64,000 nt of DNA from JBBATK01 sp039810585 (GTDB lineage Bacteria > Bacteroidota > Ignavibacteria > Kapaibacteriales > NICIL-2): NCBI GenBank assembly GCA_039810585.1, contig JBDHXF010000008.1:1-64000 (forward strand). The letters are read 5' to 3'. The notes under the pieces were generated by a model, which did not search any database, had not been told where the DNA came from, and worked only from the letters and a program-made list of their open reading frames with translations. Shown piece by piece: positions 16,039-25,135 of this stretch; within the stretch, counting starts at the first letter, position 1, and each line of letters begins with the position of its first letter. The translations under genes and the position numbers were made by a program.

Positions 16039-17055
16039 ATGCACGATACAATTCTTCTTACAGGGGGCGCGGGTTTTATCGGCTCCAATTTGATTCGTTT
16101 CATCTTAGCACACTCAGACGTCAACATTGTCAATCTCGACTCGTTAACCTATGCGGGAAACCTCCGCAACTTGTCCGATATTGAGCAGGATTCTCGGTAC
16201 ACTTTTGTGCATGGGGACATCTGCAACCGAGAGCTCGTGCAGCAGTTGATGAGGCGATACACTATTCGTGGCATCATCCATTGTGCGGCTGAGAGTCATG
16301 TGGATCGTAGCATTATGTCGGCCGAACCCTTTGTTCAAACCAACATTCAAGGCACCTTAGTGTTACTTGAAGCAGCGCGCGAGTTCGGCGTGAAACGGTA
16401 CCTGCAGGTGTCGACTGACGAGGTGTATGGGTCATTGGGAGACAGCGGTTTCTTCACCGAGGAAACGTCATTAGCTCCCAACTCGCCCTATTCTGCTTCC
16501 AAAGCCGCAGCCGATTGTATGGTGCGAGCCTTCGTGCACACTCATGGATTGGACGCCGTCATTACCCGTTGCACGAACAATTACGGACCTTATCAATTCC
16601 CCGAGAAGCTCATTCCACTGATGATCTCCAATGCCATGGCAGGAAAATCGTTGCCGGTGTATGGAGATGGACTCAACGTGCGTGATTGGATCTATGTTGA
16701 TGACCACTGCAGTGGCATTTGGGCAGCGTACACCAACGGACGTAAAGGTGAGGTCTACAACTTTGGTGGAAAAAGCGAACGCACGAATTTGCAAGTGGTT
16801 AAGGCCTTGTTAAGTGGTCTTGGTAAGTCTGAGGACCTTATTAGCTTCGTGAAGGATCGTCCCGGCCACGACCGACGCTATGCCATCGACTGCTCAAAGG
16901 CAGAACGCGAGCTGGGCTGGACACCGAGTGTGGTGTTCGAGCAAGGACTCGAACGCACCATTGAGTGGTACAGAGACAACAGTGCCTGGGTGGCCGACAT
17001 CCAGAGTGGCGAGTACCTGTCGTACTATGAAAAGCAGTACGGCGCCGCTCGCTGA
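16039..17055 (+). CDS. rfbB: dTDP-glucose 4,6-dehydratase
   Basis: A 338-residue short-chain dehydrogenase/reductase that makes dTDP-4-keto-6-deoxyglucose, the branch point to rhamnose and other deoxysugars of the cell surface. Seen: NAD-binding GGAGFIGSN at the N-terminus, AAESHVDRSI, QVSTDEVYGSL with the Thr-Asp-Glu catalytic triplet, and the PYSASKAAAD motif (Tyr-x3-Lys). RPGHDRRYAID near the end is typical of RfbB. The ATG at 16039 begins right at the nucleotide-binding strand; 15979 would add 20 residues. The leader is AT-rich with no Shine-Dalgarno, as is common in Bacteroidota. The other rhamnose genes are not in the window. Confidence 0.92.
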   Translation: MHDTILLTGGAGFIGSNLIRFILAHSDVNIVNLDSLTYAGNLRNLSDIEQDSRYTFVHGDICNRELVQQLMRRYTIRGIIHCAAESHVDRSIMSAEPFVQTNIQGTLVLLEAAREFGVKRYLQVSTDEVYGSLGDSGFFTEETSLAPNSPYSASKAAADCMVRAFVHTHGLDAVITRCTNNYGPYQFPEKLIPLMISNAMAGKSLPVYGDGLNVRDWIYVDDHCSGIWAAYTNGRKGEVYNFGGKSERTNLQVVKALLSGLGKSEDLISFVKDRPGHDRRYAIDCSKAERELGWTPSVVFEQGLERTIEWYRDNSAWVADIQSGEYLSYYEKQYGAAR

Positions 17056-17195
17056 ATGCGCATCGTCTGACCGCGCTATGACGGTCGCTCTGTTGTCATT
17101 TCAATTCGCGCCCCCTTGCGGGGTCGCGTCCTATAAATTCCCAAGCGGCATCTTCCGTTCCATCGATGTCTACTTTAAACCCTCGAATTTTTTAC

Positions 17196-18098
17196 ATGTC
17201 AATGATAGGATCGGCTGTTCGACTGATGAGTCTCTCGATGCTGTGGTTGTGTGCATTTCTTCTTGCCGGACAGAGTACTCTCCTCAATGCTCAAGCGGTG
17301 AAGTGGGGCTATACAGTGACGAAGGGTCAGACCTTGCATTTTGTAAAGCACCAAACCATGCTCGTCAGCGGAAAGCCTGAGGCATTGACACTTGAGGAAC
17401 ATTTTGAGGTGATCATTAGAGCAGTGGACTCTACAGGGAGCTTCTTATGCAGTGTCCGGTCTGCCTATGAGCAAGCGCGTCCGGATTCCAGCGGAACTCC
17501 GACTTATTCTTCGGTTTTTTTCGGTCCGTCCATCATTGCCGACGGAACCTTTGCCGAAATGTCAATCAGCCGATGCGGACGCTATGAGGCAGGCCGCTTT
17601 GAAAAGGAACCATACTATTCGATAAAGCGGCGCGAAGCGCAAATACATCAGCGTACCCACGGAGTTGATGAAATCGCTGTGGAATCACCTCAGGATCTGC
17701 TTCGCCATTTGTCGAACGATCTCTTCCCACCCTTATGTGATAGCGTTCAATGCTCGGTGGGAAGCGCATGGATCGATTCCGTGAACGTGCAATACCGACA
17801 GGATCCCACGGATTCACTGCGTCAGACGAGAACAGAGCACCCCAATATTTCGCCTCTTCAATGGCGATTCAACTCCATTGGGTATTATGGAGAGACAAAA
17901 TGTCGGGTATTGTCGGCACGTCAGAAAAACGTCCTCCTCTTGCGGCAAGCGCCGGACGATGCCATTATTGCCAGTCGTCAGGATGTGTACCTGAGGGAGA
18001 GTGACGGCGTGGTTGTTCATCAAGATGTTGAATTGAAGGGCGTGCGGCCGGATGGTAAGAGTTTTACCTGCCAAGTGCAATACGACCTCGAGCCCTAG
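17196..18098 (+). CDS. Secreted protein of unknown function
   Basis: A 300-residue exported protein: signal peptide with hydrophobic SLSMLWLCAFLLAG and probable cleavage after LNAQA. The mature part starts VKWGYTVTKGQTLHFVKHQT and has a beta-rich pattern with Ser/Asp-rich turns; near the end there is VVVHQDVELKGVRPDGKSF. I recognise no family. The start is uncertain: ATGs at 17166, 17196, 17202 and 17226 all precede the signal peptide and none has a good ribosome site. Lies alone between rfbB and the nucleotide-sugar dehydrogenase. Confidence 0.6.
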   Translation: MSMIGSAVRLMSLSMLWLCAFLLAGQSTLLNAQAVKWGYTVTKGQTLHFVKHQTMLVSGKPEALTLEEHFEVIIRAVDSTGSFLCSVRSAYEQARPDSSGTPTYSSVFFGPSIIADGTFAEMSISRCGRYEAGRFEKEPYYSIKRREAQIHQRTHGVDEIAVESPQDLLRHLSNDLFPPLCDSVQCSVGSAWIDSVNVQYRQDPTDSLRQTRTEHPNISPLQWRFNSIGYYGETKCRVLSARQKNVLLLRQAPDDAIIASRQDVYLRESDGVVVHQDVELKGVRPDGKSFTCQVQYDLEP

Positions 18099-18279
18099 CA
18101 TGAATCAATACGAAGATTATGGATGCTCTGGCACGATACTTGGGAGTCACACAACTCTAAGTGTGCTATCATTCAACTGATCCCTACACTTTGCATTTCG
18201 CGAATTGCTCGCGAATTTTGCACACCATCTCGCTAGCAGGGAAGCTGCGGCGCTAACGTAGTCATTCACGGAGGAAATC

Positions 18280-19641
18280 ATGTCTGCAGCCAAAATATCA
18301 ACCGGCGCCAAAGCTCTTCTCAGCGCTATTCACGACAAGAACATTACAGTTGGCGTTGTAGGTCTGGGCTACGTGGGTCTGCCGCTGGCCATAGAGTTCG
18401 CCGATTTGGGAATCAAGACCATCGGCATCGACGTAAGCGCCCAGAAAGTTGCCCAACTTCAGAAGGGTAAGAACTACATTCAGGATATCAAAGACGAACG
18501 TGTACGGAAGGTGTGGAAGAACAAGACCTTTCGGGCCACGACCGATTTTTCCGAGTGTAAGAAGTGTGACGTGATTTATATCTGCGTTCCGACTCCCTTC
18601 ACCGACAACAAGGATCCCGACATTTCGCACATCGTGGAATCCACGAAGAACGTTGCAAAATCGATGCGTAAGGGTCAGCTCGTCATTCTAAAGAGCACCA
18701 CGTTCCCTGGTACCACGCGCAAGTACGTCAAACCCATTCTCGACGCCACAAAGCTCAAGTGCGGTAAGGACTATTACCTGGCCTTCTCGCCGGAGCGCAT
18801 AGATCCGGGTAACAAGACCTGGCACACCGGCAACACTCCCATCGTTGTTGGTGGAATTACCCCCGATTGTACGGCACTTGGTGTAGCTATCAACGAGCTC
18901 ATTATCTCGAAAGTCATTCCGGCCAGCTCGCCGGAAGTGGCCGAGATGGAGAAGCTGTTAGAGAACATCTTCCGCAGTGTAAACATTGCTTTGGTCAACG
19001 AATTGGCTCAACTTTGCGATCGCATTGGGGTGAACATCTGGGAAGTGGTGGACACAGCGGCAACAAAACCCTTTGGGTTTATGCCCTTTTATCCCGGACC
19101 GGGCATTGGGGGACACTGCATTCTCATCGATCCTTACTACTTGTCGTGGATGGCTCGCGAGTACGACTTCGTCACCAACTTCATCGAGCTCTCGGCAGAA
19201 GTCAACGAATCGATGCCTTTCTATGTTCGCGCAATGATCGAACGTGAAATCGCCAAACAACCGGTCACCCTCAAGAAAGCGAAAGTCCTGCTACTCGGTA
19301 TGGCCTTCAAAAAAGATGTGGACGACCTGCGGCACTCCCCGGCACTCAAAGTTGCCGAACTACTCGATGCCGACGGTATCTCGAACATTTCCTATTACGA
19401 TCCCTTCATTCCGACCGTTGAGCTCCATCACGGTAAGAAGGAACAGCGCACCATGAAGTCTATTGCCAAACTAGACGCCGCTGCCCTGCGCAAAGCGGAT
19501 GTGGTGTGCATCACAACCGATCATTCCAGCTTTGATTATAAGATGATTTCCACTGCATCCAAAGTCGTGGTGGATACCCGTAACGCCTGCAAGAACGTCC
19601 GCAACAGATCCAAAGTCGTGTTGTTGGGGGATGGGAAGTAG
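18280..19641 (+). CDS. Nucleotide-sugar dehydrogenase (UDP-GlcNAc/UDP-glucose type)
   Basis: A 453-residue enzyme of the UDP-glucose/UDP-mannose dehydrogenase family, which oxidises C6 of a UDP-sugar to a carboxylate with two NAD+. Seen: VGLGYVGLPLAIEFA (NAD-binding), STTFPGTTRKYV, FSPERIDPGNK, the central helix SPEVAEMEKLLENIFRSVNI, and the catalytic Cys in PGPGIGGHCILIDPYYLSW. The DPYYLSW form and length are closer to UDP-N-acetylglucosamine dehydrogenase (WbpA-like) than to Ugd, but substrate is inferred. Product would feed surface polysaccharide. GGAGGA lies 5 bases before the ATG. A hairpin terminator follows. Confidence 0.87.
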   Translation: MSAAKISTGAKALLSAIHDKNITVGVVGLGYVGLPLAIEFADLGIKTIGIDVSAQKVAQLQKGKNYIQDIKDERVRKVWKNKTFRATTDFSECKKCDVIYICVPTPFTDNKDPDISHIVESTKNVAKSMRKGQLVILKSTTFPGTTRKYVKPILDATKLKCGKDYYLAFSPERIDPGNKTWHTGNTPIVVGGITPDCTALGVAINELIISKVIPASSPEVAEMEKLLENIFRSVNIALVNELAQLCDRIGVNIWEVVDTAATKPFGFMPFYPGPGIGGHCILIDPYYLSWMAREYDFVTNFIELSAEVNESMPFYVRAMIEREIAKQPVTLKKAKVLLLGMAFKKDVDDLRHSPALKVAELLDADGISNISYYDPFIPTVELHHGKKEQRTMKSIAKLDAAALRKADVVCITTDHSSFDYKMISTASKVVVDTRNACKNVRNRSKVVLLGDGK

Positions 19642-20001
19642 TAGCGCTGAGATGAATTGAGAATAAGCACGAAAGGCTCGTCGTACGACAAGCCTTTCGT
19701 GCTTATAGAGAGCTGTATCCGACCGGCGACTGTCATGAAGTCGCTTGCGTTCTCACTCCCAGTCTCACTATGGCTGCTGGGTTGCGATCCTGCGCAATAA
19801 AGCAGGAACCACACAAGTAAGATGTGCTAAGAGATCCATCGACATATTCAACACAAGATCGGCGACACTGAGCAAAGCAGTAGCTTTGCAAGCATTGCTT
19901 GAGTTACCGCTGATGGACATTCTCCGTTATCCTAATTTGCCGTATGCTTGTTGGCTTTCATGCTGACAATCTCTCTTTTGCGCCATTTTTGCTCCTATTC
20001 A
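19642..20001. other. Intergenic stretch after the nucleotide-sugar dehydrogenase
   Basis: Contains the hairpin at 19664-19705. Nothing else is recognisable; frames crossing it are short and lack ribosome sites. Confidence 0.4.
19664..19705 (+). terminator. Long hairpin after the nucleotide-sugar dehydrogenase
   Basis: Perfect 15-bp stem (TAAGCACGAAAGGCT / AGCCTTTCGTGCTTA) enclosing a further self-complementary GTCGTACGAC. It starts 23 bases after the stop. No T-run follows. Confidence 0.65.
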
Positions 20002-20862
20002 ATGAACACCTCAGCTCGAATCCCAATCATCCTCGCACTCATCATCGTTGGGTGTTGCCTTGTTTGCACACAGTCCATGAGCTCTCAAGTGGCCCCACCG
20101 GTTCCGAAAGCACAGCAGGCGAGGGCCATGCAAACATCAAAACAGGCAGCCACTCAACATCCTGCATCGAAAGCGTCATCGTCCTCAAAGCCTGGTCAGC
20201 CGGGAACACCGTCTGCAGGAACCGCAAAAACCGGCGCTGCTCAGCAAAGAGCAATGACCCCCTCGGAAATAGCACGACTGTACAAACCCTTGACGGATCG
20301 TGTCAAGAAGCACGACACAACCACACCATTTTTTCAGTTCCGCATCGCTGCGGCTTTTAGCAAGAACTTTGCAAAACTTTATGCAGAAGCGGCCGACATG
20401 GCGCAGCGTGCGCAGGATCTCTATGCTGCTGCGCAATACAAAGAGGCACTCAGCGTGGTTGACAGCGCGTTGGAAAAGTGTTACGCCTGCATGCCCTTGC
20501 ATGATATAGCGTACAAAGCGCACTGGATGCTCGACACTACGTCGAGCGAGTCAAAATTTCACGAATGGGTCTATTACAACATGCTCCGTTCGATGGTTAC
20601 AGGTGTAACCGGGAGATCGATGAAGGACCCCGTTACGATTATATCGCCCATAGAGGAAACTGCATTGCTGGCTGCCATGAGCCTACAGGTGGTTTCAAAA
20701 ACCAAAGTAAAGAAGAACGGAGTTTCGTTCGATGTTGTCAACTGCACCGATGCCTCAGGCAAAGCAGTTACCATGTATTTCGTATTAGACATCGTGGAGA
20801 GAGTTGGCGTTCAGCGGAAAACGAAAAGTGCTCCCGTTTCCCAAGCGCCATCGAAGGGATAG
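20002..20862 (+). CDS. DUF4919 family protein, exported
   Basis: A 286-residue protein. Signal peptide (IPIILALIIVGCCLVC, with a possible lipobox cysteine), then about 70 residues rich in Ala, Gln, Ser, Pro and Lys (a spacer), then a DUF4919-type domain: a TPR-like helix pair AQDLYAAAQYKEALSVVDSALEK, HDIAYKAHWMLD, the loop VTGVTGRSMKDPVTIISPIEE and a final strand VTMYFVLDIVER. DUF4919 is typical of Bacteroidota; its function is unknown. The ATG at 20002 is preferred as it starts the signal peptide; 19948 adds 18 residues. Confidence 0.7.
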   Translation: MNTSARIPIILALIIVGCCLVCTQSMSSQVAPPVPKAQQARAMQTSKQAATQHPASKASSSSKPGQPGTPSAGTAKTGAAQQRAMTPSEIARLYKPLTDRVKKHDTTTPFFQFRIAAAFSKNFAKLYAEAADMAQRAQDLYAAAQYKEALSVVDSALEKCYACMPLHDIAYKAHWMLDTTSSESKFHEWVYYNMLRSMVTGVTGRSMKDPVTIISPIEETALLAAMSLQVVSKTKVKKNGVSFDVVNCTDASGKAVTMYFVLDIVERVGVQRKTKSAPVSQAPSKG

Positions 20863-20936
20863 GAGTATTGGCTCGGTGTTTTCTCAGCTTGGTTCTTCTG
20901 CTGTGAGCACAGTTACTAGCCCGTCCAATCTGTAGT

Positions 20937-20953
20937 AAGTGACGCAGTCACTT
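20937..20953. repeat. Three-base-loop palindrome AAGTGAC-GCA-GTCACTT
   Basis: Perfect 7-bp stem with loop GCA, 75 bases after the DUF4919 stop, in a convergent gap. Confidence 0.45.
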
Positions 20954-21301
20954 CACGGCTACGAGATAAATCACGTGTGTAGCAGTCCTCCCCGACGCTG
21001 ATATCGGAAGTCAACATTACTTTACGACACAACGAGTATCAGTTTTGACACCACGAGTGGAAACGATGTCCAATCTTTCTTGGAAATCGTGGGTCATCCG
21101 ATGCCGGTGGTCCAAAGAACACCACTTATAGGGTGCGAGTAATATACTTAGCACGTTGTCTGAAAAATGGGGGGAACTTCAATAGACTATAACACTACTG
21201 GGTGGAGTGCTAACTGCATGGAGATTTTAGGCGATCTGCACTCACTTGTTATTGCAGAGTATCAGTGCAGGCAGCAACTGCGAATGGGTGGATAGAAGAA
21301 A

Positions 21302-21337
21302 ACAGCAAAGGCTCGTTCTTCAACGAGCCTTTGCTGT
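21302..21337 (-). terminator. Rho-independent terminator of the PD40-like gene
   Basis: On the minus strand a perfect 16-bp stem (ACAGCAAAGGCTCGTT and its complement) with a 4-base loop, followed by TTTCTTC, 45 bases after the stop. Confidence 0.8.
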
Positions 21338-21381
21338 GACTTTCACTATAAAATCGATAACAATAAGAGTTGAACTTTTTC

Positions 21382-22263
21382 TTATCGCTCGCACACAACC
21401 GCAAGGTGGTTATTGTCTTTATCGAGGGCAAGGCGTGTAATCTTCTTCAGACCGAGGATTGACAAGTCGGCCACTTCGATCCAGCGGGCGTTGGGTGCGA
21501 AGTCGTATTCGTAGAGTTTAGAACCGCTGGCCATGAGGACGGTTTTGCGCTTGGTCCACACAAAGTCCTGCGAGCCCGGAAGGGCAGGCGCGATGATGCT
21601 GATTTCGAAGAACTCGGTAATCTTACGAATGGTTCCTGCGGAGTCTTTCGGAGCGGGACCGGCGTAGAAACTGAGTGACGTTTCCGTGGGGATATTTTGA
21701 ATGCAGCGCATGGCAACGTCGGAAAGGAAGTGTTCGCGCCCGTGGCGCATGTTCACACAGCCAAGGAATGCCGGTTTCTTGTAGTAGTGGAGCACAAGAT
21801 AGTCGTCCACCCACCACTCTTGTCCGTCAATGGAATCCAGACGGTTGGTGACTACTTGGTAGTTGCCACCATCGATCGGACACTTCCACACGCGCTGTAC
21901 ATCTTTTTTGTCCGTTCGAACGACCGACACAAATTTCCCGTCTGGAGTTACCCTCGGCTCGCACTCATTTTCAGCGGTCTTTGCCAGAGGAGTGCTCTTC
22001 TTGGTGGCGATGTCGTAGCGATAGATGTCGCGTTGCTTGCCTTCCTGCACTGAATAGAAGATGGTTTTGCCATCGGGTGAAAAGCAGGGGAGATCGTCAC
22101 CACCGTGACGTCCGGAGACATTTGCCACATTGGAGAACTGATAGCTACTGTTGGCATATTGCATATCCAACACATACACATCGGCATCCTTGATTTTACG
22201 CGGAGTTTGGGCTGAAAGTGTCAGTGCTCCTGCAACAAAACAGACGACGAACCAACGGAACAT
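21382..22263 (-). CDS. Secreted WD40-like (PD40/TolB-type) beta-propeller protein
   Basis: A 293-residue exported protein: signal peptide MFRWFVVCFVAGALTLSAQ. The mature part has TolB-like repeats: DDLPCFSPDGKTIFYSVQEGKQRDIYRYDI and, about 40 residues on, CEPRVTPDGKFVSVVRTDKKDVQRVW, then weaker blades up to IEVADLSILGLKKITRLALD. Such propellers usually bind proteins or glycans in the periplasm; no catalytic residues are evident. GAGG lies 6 bases upstream of the ATG. A TAAGTTTG promoter box lies about 100 bases upstream, and a small hairpin (22307-22319) lies in the leader. Confidence 0.75.
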   Translation of the reverse strand: MFRWFVVCFVAGALTLSAQTPRKIKDADVYVLDMQYANSSYQFSNVANVSGRHGGDDLPCFSPDGKTIFYSVQEGKQRDIYRYDIATKKSTPLAKTAENECEPRVTPDGKFVSVVRTDKKDVQRVWKCPIDGGNYQVVTNRLDSIDGQEWWVDDYLVLHYYKKPAFLGCVNMRHGREHFLSDVAMRCIQNIPTETSLSFYAGPAPKDSAGTIRKITEFFEISIIAPALPGSQDFVWTKRKTVLMASGSKLYEYDFAPNARWIEVADLSILGLKKITRLALDKDNNHLAVVCER

Positions 22264-22364
22264 GGAAACCTCACAATGGTGATGAATGGCTTATGAGCGG
22301 CAGCACTGCGCGAAGCGCACGTGAATTGAAATCCTCATGAGGAGAACGTGCCGCGCGTGGATTG

Positions 22365-22372
22365 CAAACTTA
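22365..22372 (-). promoter_or_regulatory. TAnnTTTG-type -7 box, PD40-like gene
   Basis: Minus strand reads TAAGTTTG, about 100 bases before the start at 22263, just after the pnp terminator. Confidence 0.35.
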
Positions 22373-22393
22373 TCGGTTGTTGTAGAAAAAAGA

Positions 22394-22419
22394 AAACCCC
22401 GATCGGAGGATCGGGGTTT
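22394..22419 (-). terminator. Rho-independent terminator after pnp
   Basis: Stem AAACCCCGATC / GATCGGGGTTT with a 4-base loop; on the minus strand it is followed by TCTTTTTTC. It lies 28 bases after the pnp stop and closes the rimP-to-pnp operon. Confidence 0.9.
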
Positions 22420-22446
22420 GTTAGACACAGTGTTGAGGCAATCGGT

Positions 22447-24690
22447 TTAGTGCCGGCGAGGGCCGCCGCGACGATCTCCGCCACGATCACCGCGATCACC
22501 ACCACGGTCGCCGCCACGAGGACGGTCGCCGTAGGGTCGTTCACGACGAGGACGTTCTTCCTCTTCGGGCATACCTTCCGGACGCGGAAGCAGTGCTTTG
22601 CGACTGAGACGGAATTTGCCGTCAGGTTGGATTTCGATGAGCTTCACTTCTACAATGTCACCGGCCTTGAGCACGTCGCTGACATTCTCAATGCGCTCGT
22701 GCGCGATTTGCGAGATGTGTAGCAAGCCTTGCTTCTTCGGCAGGAATTCCATGATGGCACCAAGGCCTTCACGAACTTCCTTAACCTTTGCATTGTAGAC
22801 GGTACCGACTTCCGGCATCCGGACGAGACCCATGATCCAATCCACAGCAGCCTTGGCATGTTCGCCCTTTACCGCTGCGATCACCACGGTACCGTCATCC
22901 TCAATGTTGATTTCGGTGTTGGTTTCCTTGGTGATGGAGCGAATCATTTCTCCGCCCGGTCCGATAATGGCGCCGATTAACTCAACCGGTACCTTAATCG
23001 TGGTCAGACGCGGAGCGAATGGCGAGAGGTCTTCGCGCGGTGTGTCAATAGTGCCGTTCATCACGCCGAGGATGTGCATGCGGCCTTCGCGCGCTTGCTC
23101 CAGTGCCTTTTGCATGATCTCCACGCTTAAGCCCTGGATCTTGATATCCATTTGGCACGCGGTGATACCATCTTTGGTGCCCGCAACCTTAAAGTCCATG
23201 TCACCCAAGTGATCTTCGTCACCTAAGATGTCGCTCAGAATCGCAACATCATCGCCTTCTTTAATCAAACCCATGGCAATTCCGGCTACTTGCTTTTTCA
23301 AGGGCAAGCCGGCATCCATACAGGCCAGTGAGCCGGCACAGACGGTAGCCATGGAGGAAGAGCCGTTGGATTCGAGGATGTCGGATACGATGCGCACGGT
23401 ATAGGGAAAATCTTCCTTTGCAGGCATCATGGGTTGCAGAGCGCGCTCGGCAAGGTTTCCGTGACCAATTTCCCGTCGGCTCGTGCCGCCTGTCCGACCG
23501 GTTTCGCCGGTGCTGAACGGAGGGAAGTTGTAGTGCAGCATGTAATGACGGTCGTAGGTAGGCAGCAGGCCATCCACGATTTGCTCGTCACGTGCAGTAC
23601 CAAGAGTGACTGTAGTGAGAGATTGGGTTTCACCGCGCGTAAACAGGGCAGAGCCGTGGGTGCGGGGGAGAAGACCAATCTCGCAATTGATAGGACGAAT
23701 GGTGGTGGTGTTCCGACCGTCCAGGCGGCGACCGTCTTTCAAGATCATCTCACGCATTTGTTCGTATTCGATGTCGGTCAGGATGCCATCGCACATCTTC
23801 TTCAGATCGATGCCCGCATAGGCCTCATCGGCAGCAAAGGCTTCGGTTGCCTTGGCAAGGAGTTCTTCCTTCAGGCTGCGACGGAACGTTATACGTTCTT
23901 CCTTCGATGTCGGTGACTTGAGTTGCTTCTTCACTTGCGGAGTAGCTGCCTTACGAACGAGTGTTTCGATCGCATCCGGACGGCTCGGTGCCGCAAACTC
24001 ACGCTTGGTAGGATTGATCAATGCGGCTAACTCACGTTGCATGGCATTGAGTTTACGGATGTTCTTATGAGCATAGTCCATTGCTTCGAGGAAGTCCTCT
24101 TCGCTGATCTCCTTCGAAATGCCTTCCACCATCACGATGGAATCGTCGGTACCGGCAACGGTAATTTCCAGGTCGGATACTTCCAGTTGCTTGTAGCTGG
24201 GGTTGATGATGAGCTCACCGTCCACACGACCAACGTGTACTTCGGAGACCGGACCGTTAAAGGGAACGTCCGATAGCATCAATGCGGTAGACGCTCCGGT
24301 CATACCCAATGAGTTCGGTTCGTTCTCATCATCAGCACTGAACACGGTGGCGATGATTTGCGTATCGCAGCGCCAGCCTTCAGGGAACATGGGGCGAATG
24401 GGACGGTCGATCAAACGTGCGGAGAGAATTTCTTTTTCGGAAGGACGACCTTCGCGACGGAAGAAACCGCCGGGGATCTTTCCGGCTGAAGCAGATTTCT
24501 CACGGTACTCAACCGTGAGCGGCATAAAATCAATATCAGGTTTGGGATCGGATGCGGCACACACGGTGACGAGGATCATGGTATCGCCGTAGCGAACCAT
24601 CACCGCACCGCCGGCCAATTTGGCAAAGCGACCCGTTTCAATCGAGTATTCCTTGCCGTTGATGAGTGTTGAAACTCTTTGAACTGCCAT
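22447..24690 (-). CDS. pnp: Polyribonucleotide nucleotidyltransferase (PNPase)
   Basis: A 747-residue 3'-to-5' phosphorolytic exoribonuclease, working as a trimer in mRNA decay. Two RNase PH-like halves, the second with GETQSLTTVTLGTARDEQ, FPPFSTGETGR and GSSSMATVCAGSLACMDAG; then a KH domain (about 565-625, with IGPGGEMIRSI) and an S1 domain (about 635-705). The C-terminus is a tail of repeated Arg-Gly and Asp-Arg-Gly (about 30 residues), which is likely an RNA-binding or degradosome-contact extension. The upstream neighbour is rpsO, a classic pair. Start MAVQRVSTLINGKEY matches the family. Confidence 0.96.
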   Translation of the reverse strand: MAVQRVSTLINGKEYSIETGRFAKLAGGAVMVRYGDTMILVTVCAASDPKPDIDFMPLTVEYREKSASAGKIPGGFFRREGRPSEKEILSARLIDRPIRPMFPEGWRCDTQIIATVFSADDENEPNSLGMTGASTALMLSDVPFNGPVSEVHVGRVDGELIINPSYKQLEVSDLEITVAGTDDSIVMVEGISKEISEEDFLEAMDYAHKNIRKLNAMQRELAALINPTKREFAAPSRPDAIETLVRKAATPQVKKQLKSPTSKEERITFRRSLKEELLAKATEAFAADEAYAGIDLKKMCDGILTDIEYEQMREMILKDGRRLDGRNTTTIRPINCEIGLLPRTHGSALFTRGETQSLTTVTLGTARDEQIVDGLLPTYDRHYMLHYNFPPFSTGETGRTGGTSRREIGHGNLAERALQPMMPAKEDFPYTVRIVSDILESNGSSSMATVCAGSLACMDAGLPLKKQVAGIAMGLIKEGDDVAILSDILGDEDHLGDMDFKVAGTKDGITACQMDIKIQGLSVEIMQKALEQAREGRMHILGVMNGTIDTPREDLSPFAPRLTTIKVPVELIGAIIGPGGEMIRSITKETNTEINIEDDGTVVIAAVKGEHAKAAVDWIMGLVRMPEVGTVYNAKVKEVREGLGAIMEFLPKKQGLLHISQIAHERIENVSDVLKAGDIVEVKLIEIQPDGKFRLSRKALLPRPEGMPEEEERPRRERPYGDRPRGGDRGGDRGDRGGDRRGGPRRH

Positions 24691-24764
24691 AATGATGTAA
24701 TGTTATTTAAAAAGAACTGCGCCTTAGAAGCACAGGGTGCCGTTTACCCGTGGCCAGGGATATG

Positions 24765-25031
24765 TTACTTACGCAAGTTGAGCGAAGCCAGAATCGCGCG
24801 GTAACGCTTGATGTCGCGGCTATGGAGGAAGTTGAGCAGCTTACGACGCTTGTTCACGAGTTGAATCAATCCGCGACGGCTGGCATGATCCTTTTTATGC
24901 GTGTCCAAATGGACCTGGAGCATGTTGATGTGTTCAGTGAGAATAGCAACTTGTGCTTCAGGAGAACCGGTATTGGTGGCTGAACCTCCGAATTGAGCGA
25001 TGAGTTCAGCTTTGCGCTCTTTAGAGACCAT
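24765..25031 (-). CDS. rpsO: 30S ribosomal protein S15
   Basis: An 88-residue protein, the standard length of S15, which binds the central domain of 16S rRNA and forms intersubunit bridge B4. Motifs: GSATNTGSPEAQVAILTEHI, HLDTHKKDHASRRGLIQLVN, and the end RRKLLNFLHSRDIKRYRAI. The ATG at 25031 gives the family N-terminus MVSKERKAELI; the frame is open further upstream but without homology. The leader (about 100 bases between ribF and rpsO) contains TAGGTTTTG, a near match to the -7 consensus, so rpsO-pnp may have its own promoter. S15 commonly represses its own mRNA; I cannot show the structure here. Confidence 0.96.
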   Translation of the reverse strand: MVSKERKAELIAQFGGSATNTGSPEAQVAILTEHINMLQVHLDTHKKDHASRRGLIQLVNKRRKLLNFLHSRDIKRYRAILASLNLRK

Positions 25032-25135
25032 AACTGTGTGAAGATGAGTAATGAATAAAATGAATAAAACAAAACCTATGTGCTTTCGATGGACTGTCTG
25101 TTGCTCACTCTTGTCTGCGTGAAACCGAACCTTAC

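Larger units (their letters stand above)
20863..21381. other. 519-base gap between convergent DUF4919 and PD40-like genes
   Basis: Contains a small palindrome (20937-20953) and a strong terminator (21302-21337). No gene is recognisable between them. Confidence 0.4.
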